The position numbers and the translations under genes were made by a program. Positions 9,610 to 20,288 of a stretch of 64,000 bases of DNA are shown one piece after another (the stretch's first letter is position 1; the number at the start of each line of letters is the position of its first letter). The notes under the pieces are model-generated. The model did not search any database. It saw only the letters and a program-made list of their open reading frames with translations, and had not been told where the DNA came from. Source of the DNA: Azolla caroliniana. Lineage: Eukaryota; Polypodiophyta. Location: contig JBHGNT010000016.1 in NCBI GenBank assembly GCA_043228905.1, forward strand, positions 5,022,001 through 5,086,000, written 5' to 3'.

Positions 9610-9681
9610 GGATTCGTGGCACAATGGTAGCACATCAGACTTCAGATCAAAAGGTTGTGTGTTCGATTCACGTAGGGTTTC
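9610..9681 (+). pseudogene. tRNA-like with TCA anticodon loop
   Basis: Loop CTTCAGA gives TCA (opal type). The anticodon stem TCAGA/TCAAA is mismatched and the 3' end is GTAGGGTTT. Decayed. Confidence 0.68.
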
Positions 9682-9803
9682 TTTCAGGAAACTTAGCCAA
9701 AATAACTTTCTCATCCGTCGGTCTCCTTGGAGTATATAACAAGATGTAAGATTCGTCATGGAATACCTAAGCCATGTTCGATAGTTCATATTTTGAACAC
9801 ATA

Positions 9804-9875
9804 TGATCCGTGGCACAATGGTAGCGCGTGTGAGTCCATATGAGAACATTGCATGTTCGATTATTCTCGGGTTCA
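9804..9875 (+). pseudogene. tRNA-Trp-like, class B
   Basis: TGATCCG acceptor, GTCCATA loop and T arm GCATG/TATTC. Decayed. Confidence 0.68.
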
Positions 9876-9997
9876 TTTCAGGAAGGTTGACCACAATGAC
9901 GGACTTATCAGTCGGCCATAACAATGTTTAGGATTCGTCATGCAATTATAGCTAAGCCGTGTTCAATAGTGCAACTAGTTTCTTATTTGAGCACATA

Positions 9998-10069
9998 GGA
10001 TCCGTGGCGCAATGGTAGCGCGTCTGAATCCAGATCAGAAGGTTGCGTGTTCGATTCACGTCGGGTTCA
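9998..10069 (+). tRNA. tRNA-Trp (CCA), one base from consensus
   Basis: All four stems match the array consensus. The only change is the first anticodon-loop base (ATCCAGA instead of CTCCAGA). The T loop TTCGATT is intact. A run of five Ts follows directly, which is a good Pol III terminator. It is among the three best candidates for a working tRNA-Trp gene in the window. Confidence 0.88.
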
Positions 10070-10284
10070 TTTTTGGAAGTTCGGCCACAATAACTTTCTT
10101 ATCCGTCGGTGTCCTTGGGCCATAAAAGGATGTAGGATTTATCGTGCAATAGCTACAGCTATTCGATAATTCATATTTCGAACACGTAAGATCCGTGGCG
10201 CAATGGTAGGATTTATCGTGCAAGATGTAGGGTTGGTCGTGTAATAGCCATGGTATGTTCAATAGTTCATATTTTGAACACGTA

Positions 10285-10356
10285 GGATCGGTGCTGCAAA
10301 GGTAGCGCTTCTGACTGCAGATTAGAACGTTTCGTGTTCGATTCACGTTGGGTTAA
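10285..10356 (+). pseudogene. tRNA-like with GCA anticodon loop
   Basis: Loop CTGCAGA would read GCA (Cys type), with stem TCTGA/TTAGA intact. The acceptor GGATCGG and D arm (GCTGC) are damaged. Confidence 0.68.
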
Positions 10357-10459
10357 TTTCAGGACGGTTGACCACAATGACGGTCTTATCTGTCGGCCAT
10401 ACCAATATGAAGTGCTAAGGCGTGTTCGATAGTGGACTAGTTCAATTTTCAAACACGTA

Positions 10460-10531
10460 GGATCCATGGCGTAATGGTAACGCGTCTGACTCCATATCAC
10501 AAGGCTATGTGTTAGATTCACGCTAGGTTCA
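10460..10531 (+). pseudogene. tRNA-Trp-like, class B
   Basis: GGATCCA acceptor, CTCCATA loop and T loop TTAGATT. B box broken. Confidence 0.7.
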
Positions 10532-10651
10532 TTTGAGGAAATGGTTGACCAAAATGACGGTCCTATCCGTGGGCCATAACAATATGTACGATTTGTCGTT
10601 CAAGTGCTTAGGCGTGTTCGACAATGCACTAGTTCATTTCTCAAACACGTA

Positions 10652-10723
10652 GAATCCGTATCGCAATGGTAGTGCATCCGACTCCAAATAAGAAGGTTGT
10701 GTGTTCAATTCAAGTTGGGTTCT
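10652..10723 (+). pseudogene. tRNA-Trp-like
   Basis: GAATCCG acceptor, CTCCAAA loop, T loop TTCAATT and 3' GGGTTCT. Decayed. Confidence 0.68.
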
Positions 10724-10875
10724 TTATGAAGGTCAACGAAATAGACGGTCGTAACATTTGGCCATAATAATATGTAGCATCGGGTCAAGTTGGGTTCATC
10801 AGTGAGATCGACGAAAATGACGAAAAATTGCTAAGTTGTGTTTGATAGTGTACTAGTTCCTTTTTCAAACACATA

Positions 10876-10947
10876 GGATCTGTGGAGCAATGATAGCGCG
10901 TTGAACTCCAGATCAGAAGGTTGCATTTTCGATTCACGCCGGGTTCA
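10876..10947 (+). pseudogene. tRNA-Trp-like, class A
   Basis: CTCCAGA loop with CCA. Acceptor GGATCTG pairs with CGGGTTC. Anticodon stem TTGAA/TCAGA mismatched; T stem GCATT/CACGC weak. Confidence 0.72.
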
Positions 10948-11067
10948 TTTCAGGAAGGTCGACAACAATGATTGTCTTATTTGTCGGCCTCCTTGGGCCA
11001 TAACAAGATATAGGATTCGGGGTGTAATTGCAAAGGCATGTTCGATAGTTCATATCTTGAACACGTA

Positions 11068-11128
11068 GGATCCGTAGCACCTCTAATTCCTAATCAGAAT
11101 GTTGTGTGTTTGATTCAAGTCAGGTTCG
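11068..11128 (+). pseudogene. D-armless tRNA-like unit, class C
   Basis: 61 nt, TTCCTAA loop, no D arm, 3' CAGGTTCG. Confidence 0.74.
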
Positions 11129-11277
11129 TTTTGGGATTGGGCCTTTGCAATATGTAGGATTCAACCACAATGATGGTCTTTTTGGTCAGCCTCATTGAGC
11201 GTTAACAATATGTAGGATTCATCATGGAATAGATAAGGTTTGTTCCATAGTGCATTAGATCATGTTTTAAACACGTT

Positions 11278-11349
11278 GGATCTGTGGCACAATGGTAGCG
11301 TGTCTGACTCCAAATCAGAAGGTTGCGTGTTCGATTCACGTCGGGTTCA
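11278..11349 (+). tRNA. tRNA-Trp (CCA), near-intact
   Basis: Consensus anticodon and T arms, with A at the base after the anticodon (CTCCAAA). Acceptor GGATCTG pairs with CGGGTTC through a U-G pair. The D stem GCAC/GCGT has one mismatch and one wobble. Only three Ts follow. It is preceded by a class C unit and followed by a class B unit. Confidence 0.75.
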
Positions 11350-11542
11350 TTTCATGAAGGCCGTCCAATATAACTTTCTTCTCTGTCGATCACCTTGGGC
11401 CATAACAAGATATAGGATTCTTCATGCAACAACTAGCGCATGTTGGATAGTTCATATTTCGATCTCCTTGGCCCATAATAAGATGTAGGATTCATCATGC
11501 AATAGCTAAGGCATGTTCGATAGTTCATATTTCGAACAAGTA

Positions 11543-11614
11543 GGATACGTAGCGCAATGATAGTGCGTCTAACTCCATATCATAACGTTGCGTATTTGAT
11601 TCACGTTAGGTTCT
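11543..11614 (+). pseudogene. tRNA-Trp-like, class B
   Basis: GGATACG acceptor, CTCCATA loop, T loop TTTGATT, 3' TAGGTTCT. Decayed. Confidence 0.7.
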
Positions 11615-11683
11615 TTCAGGAAGGTGGGCCACAATGTCGGCCTCCTAGGGCCATAACAATGTAGTTTATTTTTTTAACATGTA

Positions 11684-11756
11684 GGATCCGTGGCGCAATG
11701 GTAGCGCATATGAATCCATATCAAGAACGTTGTGTGTTCGATTCACGTTGGGTTCA
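11684..11756 (+). pseudogene. tRNA-Trp-like, class B
   Basis: Good acceptor GGATCCG. One extra base in the anticodon arm (ATCCATATCAAGA) disturbs the fold. Confidence 0.7.
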
Positions 11757-11885
11757 ATTTAGCAAGGTGGGCCACAATGACCGAGTTATCGGTTGGCCTC
11801 CTTGGGCCATAACAATGTCTAGGATTCGTCGTGCAATAGCTATGCTGTGTTCGATAGTGCAACCGGTTTACCTTTTTAACATGTA

Positions 11886-11957
11886 GGATCCGTGGCACAA
11901 TGGTAGCGTGTCACACTCTAGATCAGAAGGTTGTGTGTTTGATTCAAGTCGGGTTCA
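11886..11957 (+). pseudogene. tRNA-like with CTA anticodon loop (decayed)
   Basis: Loop CTCTAGA would read CTA (amber type). The anticodon stem TCACA/TCAGA has two mismatches, so this copy is unlikely to work. Compare the better-folded CTA copy at 54493. Confidence 0.7.
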
Positions 11958-12017
11958 TTAGGAAGGTCGACGTGCAATACTTAAGGCATGTTCAATAGTT
12001 CATATTTTGAACACGTA

Positions 12018-12089
12018 GGATCCGTGGCGCAATGGTAGCGTGTCTGACTCCATATCAAAACGTTGCATGTTCGATTCACCTCATGTTCA
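12018..12089 (+). pseudogene. tRNA-Trp-like, class B
   Basis: Intact acceptor start and D arm, CTCCATA loop, T stem GCATG/CACCT, 3' CATGTTCA. Confidence 0.7.
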
Positions 12090-12395
12090 TTTAAGGAAGG
12101 TCGACTACAATGACGGAGTTATCGGTCGGCCTCCTTGGGTCATAATAATGTGTAGGATTCGTTGAGCAATCGCTAATGTGTGTTCAATAGTTTATATTTT
12201 GACCACGTAAGAGTAGCGCGTGTTACTCCATATCAAAATGTTGCGTGTTCGATTCACGTTGGGTTCATTTCAATAAGGTGGCCCACAATGATGGAGTTAT
12301 TGAGCAGCATCCTTCGTCCATAACAATGTGTAGGATTCGTCGTGCAATAGTTAAGGCGTGTTCGATAGTGCAACTAGTTATTTTTTGAACACGTA

Positions 12396-12467
12396 GGATC
12401 CGTGGTGCAATGGTAGCACGTCTAACTCCATATCAAAAGGTTACATGTTCGATTCAATTCGGATTCA
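12396..12467 (+). pseudogene. tRNA-Trp-like
   Basis: GGATCCG acceptor, CTCCATA loop, T arm ACATG-TTCGATT-CAATT, 3' CGGATTCA. Confidence 0.7.
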
Positions 12468-12585
12468 TTAGGAAGGTCGACGACAATGACGGTCTTATCC
12501 ATCATCCTCCTTGGGCCTTAACAATATGTAGGATCCGTCGTGCAATAGCTAAGGCATGTTCGATAGTTTATATTTCAAACACGTA

Positions 12586-12646
12586 GGATCCATAGTGCGT
12601 CTATTTCCTAATTAGAAGGTTGCACGTTCGATTCAAGTTGGGTTAG
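12586..12646 (+). pseudogene. D-armless tRNA-like unit, class C
   Basis: 61 nt, GGATCCA acceptor, D arm absent, T arm GCACG-TTCGATT-CAAGT. Confidence 0.72.
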
Positions 12647-12886
12647 TTTTACGAAAGTCCACCACAATGACGGTCTTTTCCGTCGGCCTCCTTGGGCCTT
12701 AACAATATGTAGGATTAACCTTCACTTCAGATCAGAAGGTTGCGTGTTCGATTCAACTTGGGTTCAATTCAGGAAGGTCGACCACAATAACGGACTTATC
12801 GATCGGCCTCCTTGGACTATAACTATGTTTAGGATTTGTCGTACAATAGCTAATGCATGTTCGATAGTTCAGATTTCGAACACATA

Positions 12887-12958
12887 GAATCTGTGGTGCA
12901 ATAGTAGCACGTTTCAGTCCATTTCCGAACGTTGCGTGTTCAATTCACATTGGGTTCA
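12887..12958 (+). pseudogene. tRNA-Trp-like, class B
   Basis: GAATCTG acceptor, GTCCATT loop, T loop TTCAATT. Decayed. Confidence 0.68.
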
Positions 12959-13089
12959 TTTTAGCAAGGTGGGCCACAATGACAGACTTATCGGTCGGCC
13001 TCCTTGGGCTATAACAATGTGTAGCATTCGTCGTGCAATAACTAAGGTGTGTTTGATAGTAAAACTAGTTTATTTTTTCTGAGCATGTA

Positions 13090-13161
13090 GGATCCGTGGC
13101 GCAATGGTAGCGCGTCTGACTCCAGATCAGAAGGTTGCGTGTTCGAATCACGTCGGGTTCA
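13090..13161 (+). tRNA. tRNA-Trp (CCA), intact
   Basis: A 72-nt cloverleaf with every stem fully paired as in the array consensus. The only difference is one T-loop base (TTCGAAT instead of TTCGATT), which is compatible with function. The CCA anticodon is in CTCCAGA. The sequence after it is TTAGGATG, so there is no T-run terminator within the first bases. It is the last copy before the Ty3-1 insertion. Confidence 0.9.
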
Positions 13162-13263
13162 TTAGGATGATCGAGGACAATGATGGTCTTAGCCATAAGA
13201 ATATGTAGGATCGTTTGTGCATTTTAGCAAAGTGGGCCTCCATGGGCTAAGAATTGTAACCAA

Positions 13264-14530
13264 CGTACTGTTAATTGTAAGGCTGTAGGCATAAGTGCGG
13301 ATATTAGTGCACTTCCTACGGAGTTCGGTTGTAGTTGTCTCCCTTCTACTCTACTAGGATACGAGGGAGTATCCCATTACGATTTACGGTACGACGGTTG
13401 TATAGGGCAGAAATCCTCTGCAAGAGGTAGCGTGTAATTATGGAGTATAGAGCGTTTTTCTAATAGAACACTATGTTCCCTGATCTCTGTGCATATCTGT
13501 GGTTTTCTCTATTGCATTCTTTGTTTCTCTATTGTGTACTGTTAATTGTAAGGCTGTAGGCGTAAGTGTGGATATTAGTGCACTTCCTACGGAGTTCAGT
13601 TGTAGTTGTCTCCCTTCTACGCTACTAGGATACGAGGGAGTATCCCATTATGATTTACGGTACGACGGTTCTATAGGGCAGAAATCCTCTGCAAGAGGTA
13701 GCGTGTAATTATGGAGTATAGAGCGTTTTTCTAATAGAACACTATGTTCCCTGATCTCTGTGCATATCTGTGGTTTTCTCTATTGCGTTCTTCGTTTCTC
13801 TGTTGCATACTGTTAATTGTAAGGCTGTAGGCGTAAGTGTGGATATTAGTGCACTTCCTAAGGAGTTCGGTTGTAGTTGTCTCCCTTCTACGCTACTAGG
13901 ATACGAGGGAGTATCCCATTACGATTTACGGTACGACAGTTCTATAGGGCAGAAATCCTCTGCAAGAGGTAGCGTGTAATTATGGAGTATAGAGCGTTTT
14001 TCTAATAGAACACTATGTTCCCTGATCTCTGTGCATATCTGTGGTTTTCTCTATTGCGTTCTTCGTTTCTCTGTTGCATACTGTTAATTGTAAGGCTGTA
14101 GGCGTAAGTGTGGATATTAGTGCACTTCCTAAGGAGTTTGGTTGTAGTTGTCTCCCTTCTACGCTAGTAGGATACGAGGGAGTATCCCATTACGATTTAC
14201 GGTATGACGGTTCTATAGGGCAGAAATCCTCTGTAAGAGGTAGCGTGTAATTATGGAGTATAGAGCATTTTTCTAATAGAACACTATCTTCCCTGATCTC
14301 TGTGCATATCTGTGGTTTTCTCTATTGCGTTCTTTGTTTCTTTGTTGCGTACTGTTAATTGTAAGGCTATAGGCGTAAGTGCGGATATTAGTGCACTTCC
14401 TTCTACGCTACTAGGATACGAGGGAGTATCCCATTACAATTTACGGTACAACGGTTCTATTCCCTGTAACACGGTCACCTTGAGGTCTACGTCGAAGAAC
14501 TGAGCGTAGACTGTGTTACTAATCGGTAAT
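13264..14530 (+). repeat. Ty3-1 5' LTR, U3 missing
   Basis: Homologous to 37112-37455 of the 3' LTR. It begins in mid-unit (GTACTGTTAATTG) and ends with AACACGGTCACC and TAATCGGTAAT. It consists mostly of tandem 271-bp units. Confidence 0.82.
13406..14460 (+). repeat. 271-bp tandem repeat inside the Ty3-1 LTR
   Basis: Units start with GGCAGAAATCCTCTG at 13406, 13677, 13948 and 14219, and are preceded by a partial unit from 13264. The last unit has a ~28-bp deletion. In the 3' LTR the same segment occurs once (37112-37384), just after a TATATAAATG box. The amplified part therefore begins near the expected transcription start. Short open frames starting MVFSIAFF recur in each unit only because the DNA repeats. 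Confidence 0.92.
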
Positions 14531-14779
14531 ACTTTTGGCATGCTTGGTGATTTGTGATTTCTCGTAGACAAACAACAAGGGATGGGTGTCTAGCCGTAAA
14601 TGACCTAGAGAACCGACCAGACAAGTCCGACCACTCACGAGGTCTATCACACGCCAAATAGAGGAGCGCGCAAGTCGAAAACATCGCCTCAGTGATATCT
14701 GTCCGGACCACAAAGTCGACTCCACGCTCACCCAACACCACAACGTCAAGCAGGAAGTTCTGTCACCATACGAGTATCC

Positions 14780-16015
14780 TGATCTTTCCTTGCCCACCAT
14801 TGCATTTGGAATGGCCTTCTCCGACCCACACTTTAATGGCGAAACAGACATTGCAAGCCACATTTGGCTATTCCCAAATGTTTGGAACGCGAATCACATG
14901 GCGCAGCGATTTCCAGAAGAGGAAGCGCACCAGTAAAAAATGACAGAGTTTGGTTTAACTCTTAATGGTAGAGCTGTGTTTTGGCATTCATAGATGGATC
15001 TACCAGCAATCCACACCTTTGACCAGTTGCAGTCAGCATTTCTGCGATTTTTTCATTGGAGGGTACCTCAACGCGAAATCATCGACAATTCTACAGAATC
15101 AAGCAGCTGCCAGCAAAATCGGTCACGGACTTTAGCTTACGCTTCCAAAATCTACGACGAAAATTAGAACGGGCCCCAACAGATGACAAGGCTAGGGAGA
15201 CATTTTTGGCAGTCCTGCGGCGGCCTATTAGGATGATGCTCAACACACGTAGTGTGAAAGGGGAAACAACCGACATGGTCATCGAGCGAGCATTACAACT
15301 TGAGTTGGACGAAGAGGAGGAAGGATTTTCTTTGTCCTCATTACGACAAGTGTTGCCTCAAGATGAGGAACACCACTTTCGTTAGGCTATTCAGTGCACG
15401 ATTTGCCTCAAGGCACATACGATCGAGCAATGTGAGTACAATATGCTGAACAGACTTACGCCCACAGTACGACACATAGAACCACAATGACCACCTCGCC
15501 GAATTGACCAAAGGTGCCAAGAGAAACGACCCCGATATACGGATCGAAATCCATGTGATGACCGGTACTACCGTAATCACCGGAATAACAACGATTTCGA
15601 TGAAGAGGAGCCGGAGGAAGAAGAATATCGGGGCAACCACCGGTATAATAAAGGAGGGCGTCATTACGACAACCACCGTTTGACGAATAAGTGTGGTGGA
15701 TTCAATGGGCCATGTGCACAAGGAAAGCATCGATAATATAGGGACCAACGGTGTTATGACGAAAGTTTGGAGGATGACCGACGCCAGGAGTCACGTAGGG
15801 ACCAACCGTAAACACCCCGGAATTCGAGGAGAATGCAACAAGACCAAAAGGAGCCAACGACACTTGGGGATAGGAATCTGCCACCAACTACAAAGAAAGG
15901 AGAGTCCAACGTATATTGTTTTGTCTGCCAACAACCCGGACATTACACAACTGAATTTCCACTGCGCAAGGGCAAAGGAGCAGCCGTAAACATGATTACG
16001 ACAGAAGTTCAGTAG
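14780..16015 (+). pseudogene. Ty3-1 gag
   Basis: Gag-like protein in pieces: SDPHFNGETDIASHIWLFPNV-type N-terminal region, then LPAKSVTDFSLRFQNLRRKL and RPIRMMLNTRSVKGETTDMV (15056-15385). A charged, asparagine/arginine-rich stretch follows, then the knuckle CFVCQQPGHYTTEF near 15925, where the final cysteine of CX2CX4HX4C is phenylalanine. Several stops and at least one frame change interrupt it. Confidence 0.8.
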
Positions 16016-16225
16016 GTCACGACATGACAACAAACAAAGAATGCGGATTGGGCTGCACAAGATGAGGTACGCAAAGCAATCCAAGCATGGGTAGATAAAG
16101 CAAATGTGGCCAATACGACGCGTATGCGGCAGGAGTTCGCAAACAAGGATGGGTAGATAGAAGAAAACATAATATCCCCGGACCCCATATGGCAAGCACT
16201 GGCGGGCTGCGAAATAACCATAACT

Positions 16226-17104
16226 ATGGAAAAACTCCTTGAACTAGTTCCACGATTTCGGCAAACCGTTGAAGATTGCATAACAGGCATGCCTGGTATA
16301 AACGTCTTAGCAAATTTTGACGAAACTAGCGTTGGACCAACGGTGATGGATCACCACAATCCAGCCATTAAGCTAGTACTACACGGGAAGGAAATAACAT
16401 GTTGCATAATTGATAAGGGCTCGGGCGTTAATGTGATTAGTGCAAAGACGTGTGAACAGTTAGGAATTTCGGAATGGGAAGCTTATCCCTTTTGGCTTCG
16501 CATGGCAGATACCCGATCTCTCAAACCCTTAGGGTTAATTCGGAAACTGTGCATTGTCATTGGTGGTCACCACTTTGACATCTTGGCGGTAGTACTCGCA
16601 CTCGACTCTCCAGGAGTGTACCCAATACTACTTGGCAGACCTCGGCTTCGTTCGGCGAACATCAAACAGAGCTAGCAACATAATTGTATCAGCTTCCGAC
16701 GCGGACGCAACAAAGTTCGCGTACCCACAAACGAAATGACAGTGCAATGCAAAGGAATGAGACCATTATACGCGGAAGACATAAATATGCTGGAAGGAGT
16801 AGATGATATAGAGCTGGAAGCGTACTTGGATGAGCACCCGCGAGTCATCCCGCTATTCGAAATTGACGTAATAGAAACCGCGGTGGAATACGCTACTCCC
16901 ACTACACTTCACGAAGAGGCTTATGAACCGGACCCAGAGTCGATACTAGAATTAAACCAAGCACGGGCCGCGTTTGACAAAGAAATGGAAATTTCACGAC
17001 AAGTCACTGCCTCAGCATTGGAAGAAGTTAACGTAGGAACGACAATGGATCCCCGATTACTCTCCATTGCAAAAGACCACCGGATCAGAAAAAGGCGATG
17101 TTAG
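16226..17104 (+). pseudogene. Ty3-1 aspartic protease and linker
   Basis: A retropepsin-like domain with the active-site motif CCIIDKGSGVNVIS (the usual second residue G is K) and the flap-end motif YPILLGRPRLRSA. A TAG at 16673-16675 ends the first part. An acidic linker (16736-17104) leads to RT. The motif and position between gag and RT set the identity. Confidence 0.83.
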
Positions 17105-17962
17105 CTCTGCTCAAGGAATATAAAGATGTGTTCGCGTGGTCCCATGAAGGCATGAAGGGATTAGATCCAAAATTCAACCAGCATAAGATCAATTTAGCTA
17201 CCGACACGAAACTTGTTCAGCAGCATCGATACCGAATGAATCCGAACTACGCTGCTCGTGTAAAAGAAGAAATTGACATACTTCTCAAAGTTGGATTCAT
17301 TCGACTAGTCAAGCAAGCTACATGGCTGAGCCTGATAGTCGTAGTTCTAAAGAAAAATGGAAAAATCCGCGTTTGCGTAGACTATCGGAAGTTGAATGTC
17401 GTAACTATTACAGATGCGTTTCCCTTACCTTTCACCGATAGCATATTGGACGCAGTTGCAGGGCATGACATGTACAACTTTCTAGACGGCTTTAGTGGAT
17501 ACAATCAAGTACGCATGCATCCTGACGACCAAGAGAAGATGGCATTTGTCACCGATTGGGGAGTTTATGTCGTGGTAGTCAATGTTCGGGTTTAGGGATT
17601 ACATACCCGCCTTCATCCAAGTCTTTCTGGACGATTTCGCGGTGTATGGAACAACAACCGACCATCTGAGTCATTTACGACTATGTCTGGAGCACAGCCA
17701 AGTTGCACGCTTAAGCCTGAATCCAGCCAAATGCGCGTTCGACGTCACAAGAGGAGCCCTCCTTGGCCACATCGTCAGCAAGGAGGGGATAGCAATGGAT
17801 CCTAATAAAATTTCCGCGATCATTCAAGCAAAAAGACTGTCAACGGCCAAAGCACTCAGTCGTTTTCTAGGACAAATATATTGGCATAGTCAGATGTTAC
17901 GATATCTAGTGGATTTCGCCACGCCATTACATGCCATCGTCCACCGTACACCTTTCAACTGA
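17098..17962 (+). pseudogene. Ty3-1 reverse transcriptase
   Basis: RT motifs in order: GFIRLVKQATWLSLIVVV, KIRVCVDYRKLN, FPLPFTDSILDAVAGHD, FLDGFSGYNQVRMHPDDQEK, then after a frame change FIQVFLDDFAVYG (catalytic F-LDD) and LLGHIVSKEG. The stretch normally between MPFG and FRDY (the TNAPATFQ region) is missing, so there is an internal deletion at about 17580. Confidence 0.9.
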
Positions 17963-17989
17963 ACAACAACTAAAGAAAAGGCGTACAAT

Positions 17990-18330
17990 GTGCTTAAAAT
18001 AATGCTGACTCAAGCACCAATCGTACAACCACTAGATTGGGGGGAACCATTTCACGTTTTTGTAGAAGCCTCAGACATAGCAATAGGTAGTGCATTGATG
18101 CAATTCAACGAGCCAACTTGGTACAAACCAATATATTACGCCAGTAGGAAGCTATCAAAGGCGGAGCGTAACTACTCCACAACGGAATGAGAAGCGTTGG
18201 GGATGATATACAACATCAATAAATTCCGACATTATCTGTTGGGGCGAAAATTTACGTTTCACGTGGACCACACGACACTGCTATACCTGGTGGGGAAGCA
18301 GGCGCTAACAAGAAAATTGGCTAGATGAAT
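17990..18330 (+). pseudogene. Ty3-1 RNase H
   Basis: PFHVFVEASDIAIGSALMQ, ARNYSTTE-like KAERNYSTTE, then FTFHVDHTTLLYLV after a TGA at 18188-18190. Typical Ty3 RNase H with D, E, D positions; the first catalytic D lies in VEASD, where other elements often have TDAS. Confidence 0.82.
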
Positions 18331-18559
18331 GTTGTTGCTCCAGGAGTTCGATTTTGTTATACAGCATTGATTGGGTACGCAACACGATGTAGCGGATTTC
18401 TTAAGCAGGATAGATAATGGAGCAACGGTGTGGAAGGACGATGACGCCTTTCTTGATGTAGACATCCTGCGGATTGCAACTATAGCGACATGTACGGAAA
18501 AAACATTTCCCGATCATTGGTGGATGGAGATGACATTCTTTCTGACCACATGATTACCA

Positions 18560-19818
18560 CCACCGCAATTAAGGACGGATGATTGGCCATCCGAAGTCGT
18601 AACTTTTGTTTGGTTGAAGGGGTCCTGCATCACAAAGGCAGAGACGGGATCTAGCGATGCGGAATATGCTAGGATGACAAGGCAATGGTCTTACGTGAAG
18701 CTCACTGTGGTACGACAGGAGGACACTACGCGAGCGGTGTTACAACTCGTAAAGTTTGGCAAGCCGGCCTATGGTGGCCAACTACGCAAAAGGATGTGTA
18801 TGAATATTGCAAACAATGCGATCTGTGTTAATGAATGGGCCAGCCCACGGAGGTCGCAATGATGCCACATCAACCAGTGTTGCCGTTGGATCCATTCCAG
18901 AAATGGGGGCTCGATTTCGTGGGGCCGTTTACACCGGTGACAACTTGGACTGGCAATAAACATATACTCGTGGCTACTGATTATTGCACCAAGTGTGTGG
19001 AAGCGAAAGCACTACGAGAAAATACCGTGACAGTGACGACAAAATTTCTTTACAAACACATCTAGTGTCGTTTTGGCTACCCTATCGAGCTCATCAGTGA
19101 CCAAGGAAGCCACTTTCTGAATTCGGTCAACCGAGAGCTGACACAACACTATGCCGTGGTCCACAAGAAAAGCACGTCGTATTATCCACATGCGAATGGT
19201 TTAGCGGAGTCGACGAACAAAATGTTACAAACCATACTAAAAAAGATCGTCAATGAAAACATAACAAATTGGGATACCAAATTACATAGCGCGTTATGGG
19301 CGTACCGAACCAGCTATAAGACTAGCATACAATCCACGCCTTTCTGGCTAGCATTTGGGCTAGAGGCCGTAATGCCAATCGAATTTCAGGTACCTAGTCC
19401 ACGGATTCAGGTACGAGAACGGCTATCAGAAGACAAGTCTGAACAAATATGGTTACAATAGTTGCTTGAACTAGGCGAGACACGCGTACGAAGCATGACC
19501 ATACTGGAACAAGAGCAACGTCGGCGTAAAGCATTCATGGACCGGCATCGGAATGCACGTGAAAAATATTTTGTGGTCAGCAAAGCAGTCTTAGTCTTTC
19601 AAACACGGATGGGGCAAATGCCAGGTAAATTAAAATTCCGCTGGACGGGGCCGTACTGGATAGTTGGTGCAGAAAACGACACGTTTAAACTAGGCACTTT
19701 GGCCGGAGACGTGTTACGCCAAAAGGTGAATGGGTTTCGACTAAAACCCTACCTAGGACTAGTGCCACCGAACCCGTTCCACGCCGTAAACGACACGGCC
19801 GAAGAATCCGCGGATTAA
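18560..19818 (+). pseudogene. Ty3-1 integrase
   Basis: The zinc-binding part is readable in one frame (EAHCGTTGGHYA and CKQCDLC near 18690-18830). The core has [36 protein letters not shown] and NGLAESTNKMLQTILKK, giving D, D, E. TAG codons interrupt at 19063-19065 and 19459-19461. The C-terminal part ends with KLKFRWTGPYWIVG and GFRLKPYLGL. No chromodomain is seen. Confidence 0.88.
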
Positions 19819-20237
19819 TGAAAGGCACCCACCTGTATTATAGTGTAATAGTAATATTGTATGTAACATTAAAAAAAGAAAAGAAAGAGAAGATAGTGAC
19901 GCTATTAAAAGGACTTGATGCATGCACAAACTTCTAGACCAAGAGGACGCGGCAAAGAACGGAGCCCATCGCGAGACCGGAAGGTGATACCGCCGAACAG
20001 GAGGAACCTCAGCTCAATTCACCGGAGAGGACAACTACGGCCGGCAAGACTGAGGAAGTTACAGACAGGACAGTGCCTCAGCCTACCGAGAGCCTGTAGA
20101 TGGAAGAGCCAGCCATAGTAGAATGGAAAGAGCCAGAACAGCCGGGTCCGCCCACACCAGGAGAAGTTGACGCCATGGAAAACCCCACCGATTAAGTACA
20201 AGACATGCAACCTTGCAACGACGCGCCTATGAGCATT
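19819..20237 (+). pseudogene. Ty3-1 3' region with a Pro/Glu/Thr-rich open frame
   Basis: About 19937-20195 reads as a hydrophilic frame (GDTAEQEEPQLNSPE, PGPPTPGEVDAMENPTD) with one in-frame TAG at 20097-20099. Extra 3' frames after integrase are known from some plant Ty3 lineages. I cannot assign a function. The segment ends at the left TIR of the nested element. Confidence 0.5.
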
Positions 20238-20288
20238 GGGTCGAAGCATGCTACGGTGTACCAACTTTTGGCCAAAAATTTAGTACTA
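20238..20288 (+). repeat. left terminal inverted repeat
   Basis: Imperfect TIR paired with 36831-36895. About 22 of the first 27 positions match, then TTTTGGCCA and AAAATTTAGTACT. Confidence 0.62.

Larger units (their letters stand above)
7339..13263 (+). repeat. tRNA-Trp tandem array, block 2
   Basis: The array resumes inside the same spacer that Copia-1 interrupted and runs to the Ty3-1 LTR. tRNA-like copies start at 7439, 7605, 7891, 8451, 8652, 8842, 9128, 9610, 9804, 9998, 10285, 10460, 10652, 10876, 11068, 11278, 11543, 11684, 11886, 12018, 12396, 12586, 12887 and 13090. Partial 3' or 5' pieces occur near 7797, 8040, 9020, 9271, 9431, 10189, 12213 and 12722. Spacers are conserved but carry indels. 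Confidence 0.93.

Noticed and set aside
13264-14460. CRISPR-like array
   Set aside because: The repeats are 271 bp and directly abutting, with no short repeat and variable spacer pattern. The tRNA array is likewise not CRISPR.
13499-14503. Four similar small frames beginning MVFSIAFF
   Set aside because: They recur every 271 bp only because the LTR segment is tandemly repeated; they lie in an LTR and have no other coding support.
14531-14560. Primer-binding site of Ty3-1
   Set aside because: A TGGTGATTTG sequence lies nearby, but I could not match it convincingly to a tRNA 3' end, so none is annotated.
20238-20265. Assignment of the TIR element to a named superfamily such as MULE, hAT or Polinton
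   Set aside because: No matching terminal motif, no readable target duplication, and no diagnostic DNA polymerase, capsid or known transposase domain was seen.
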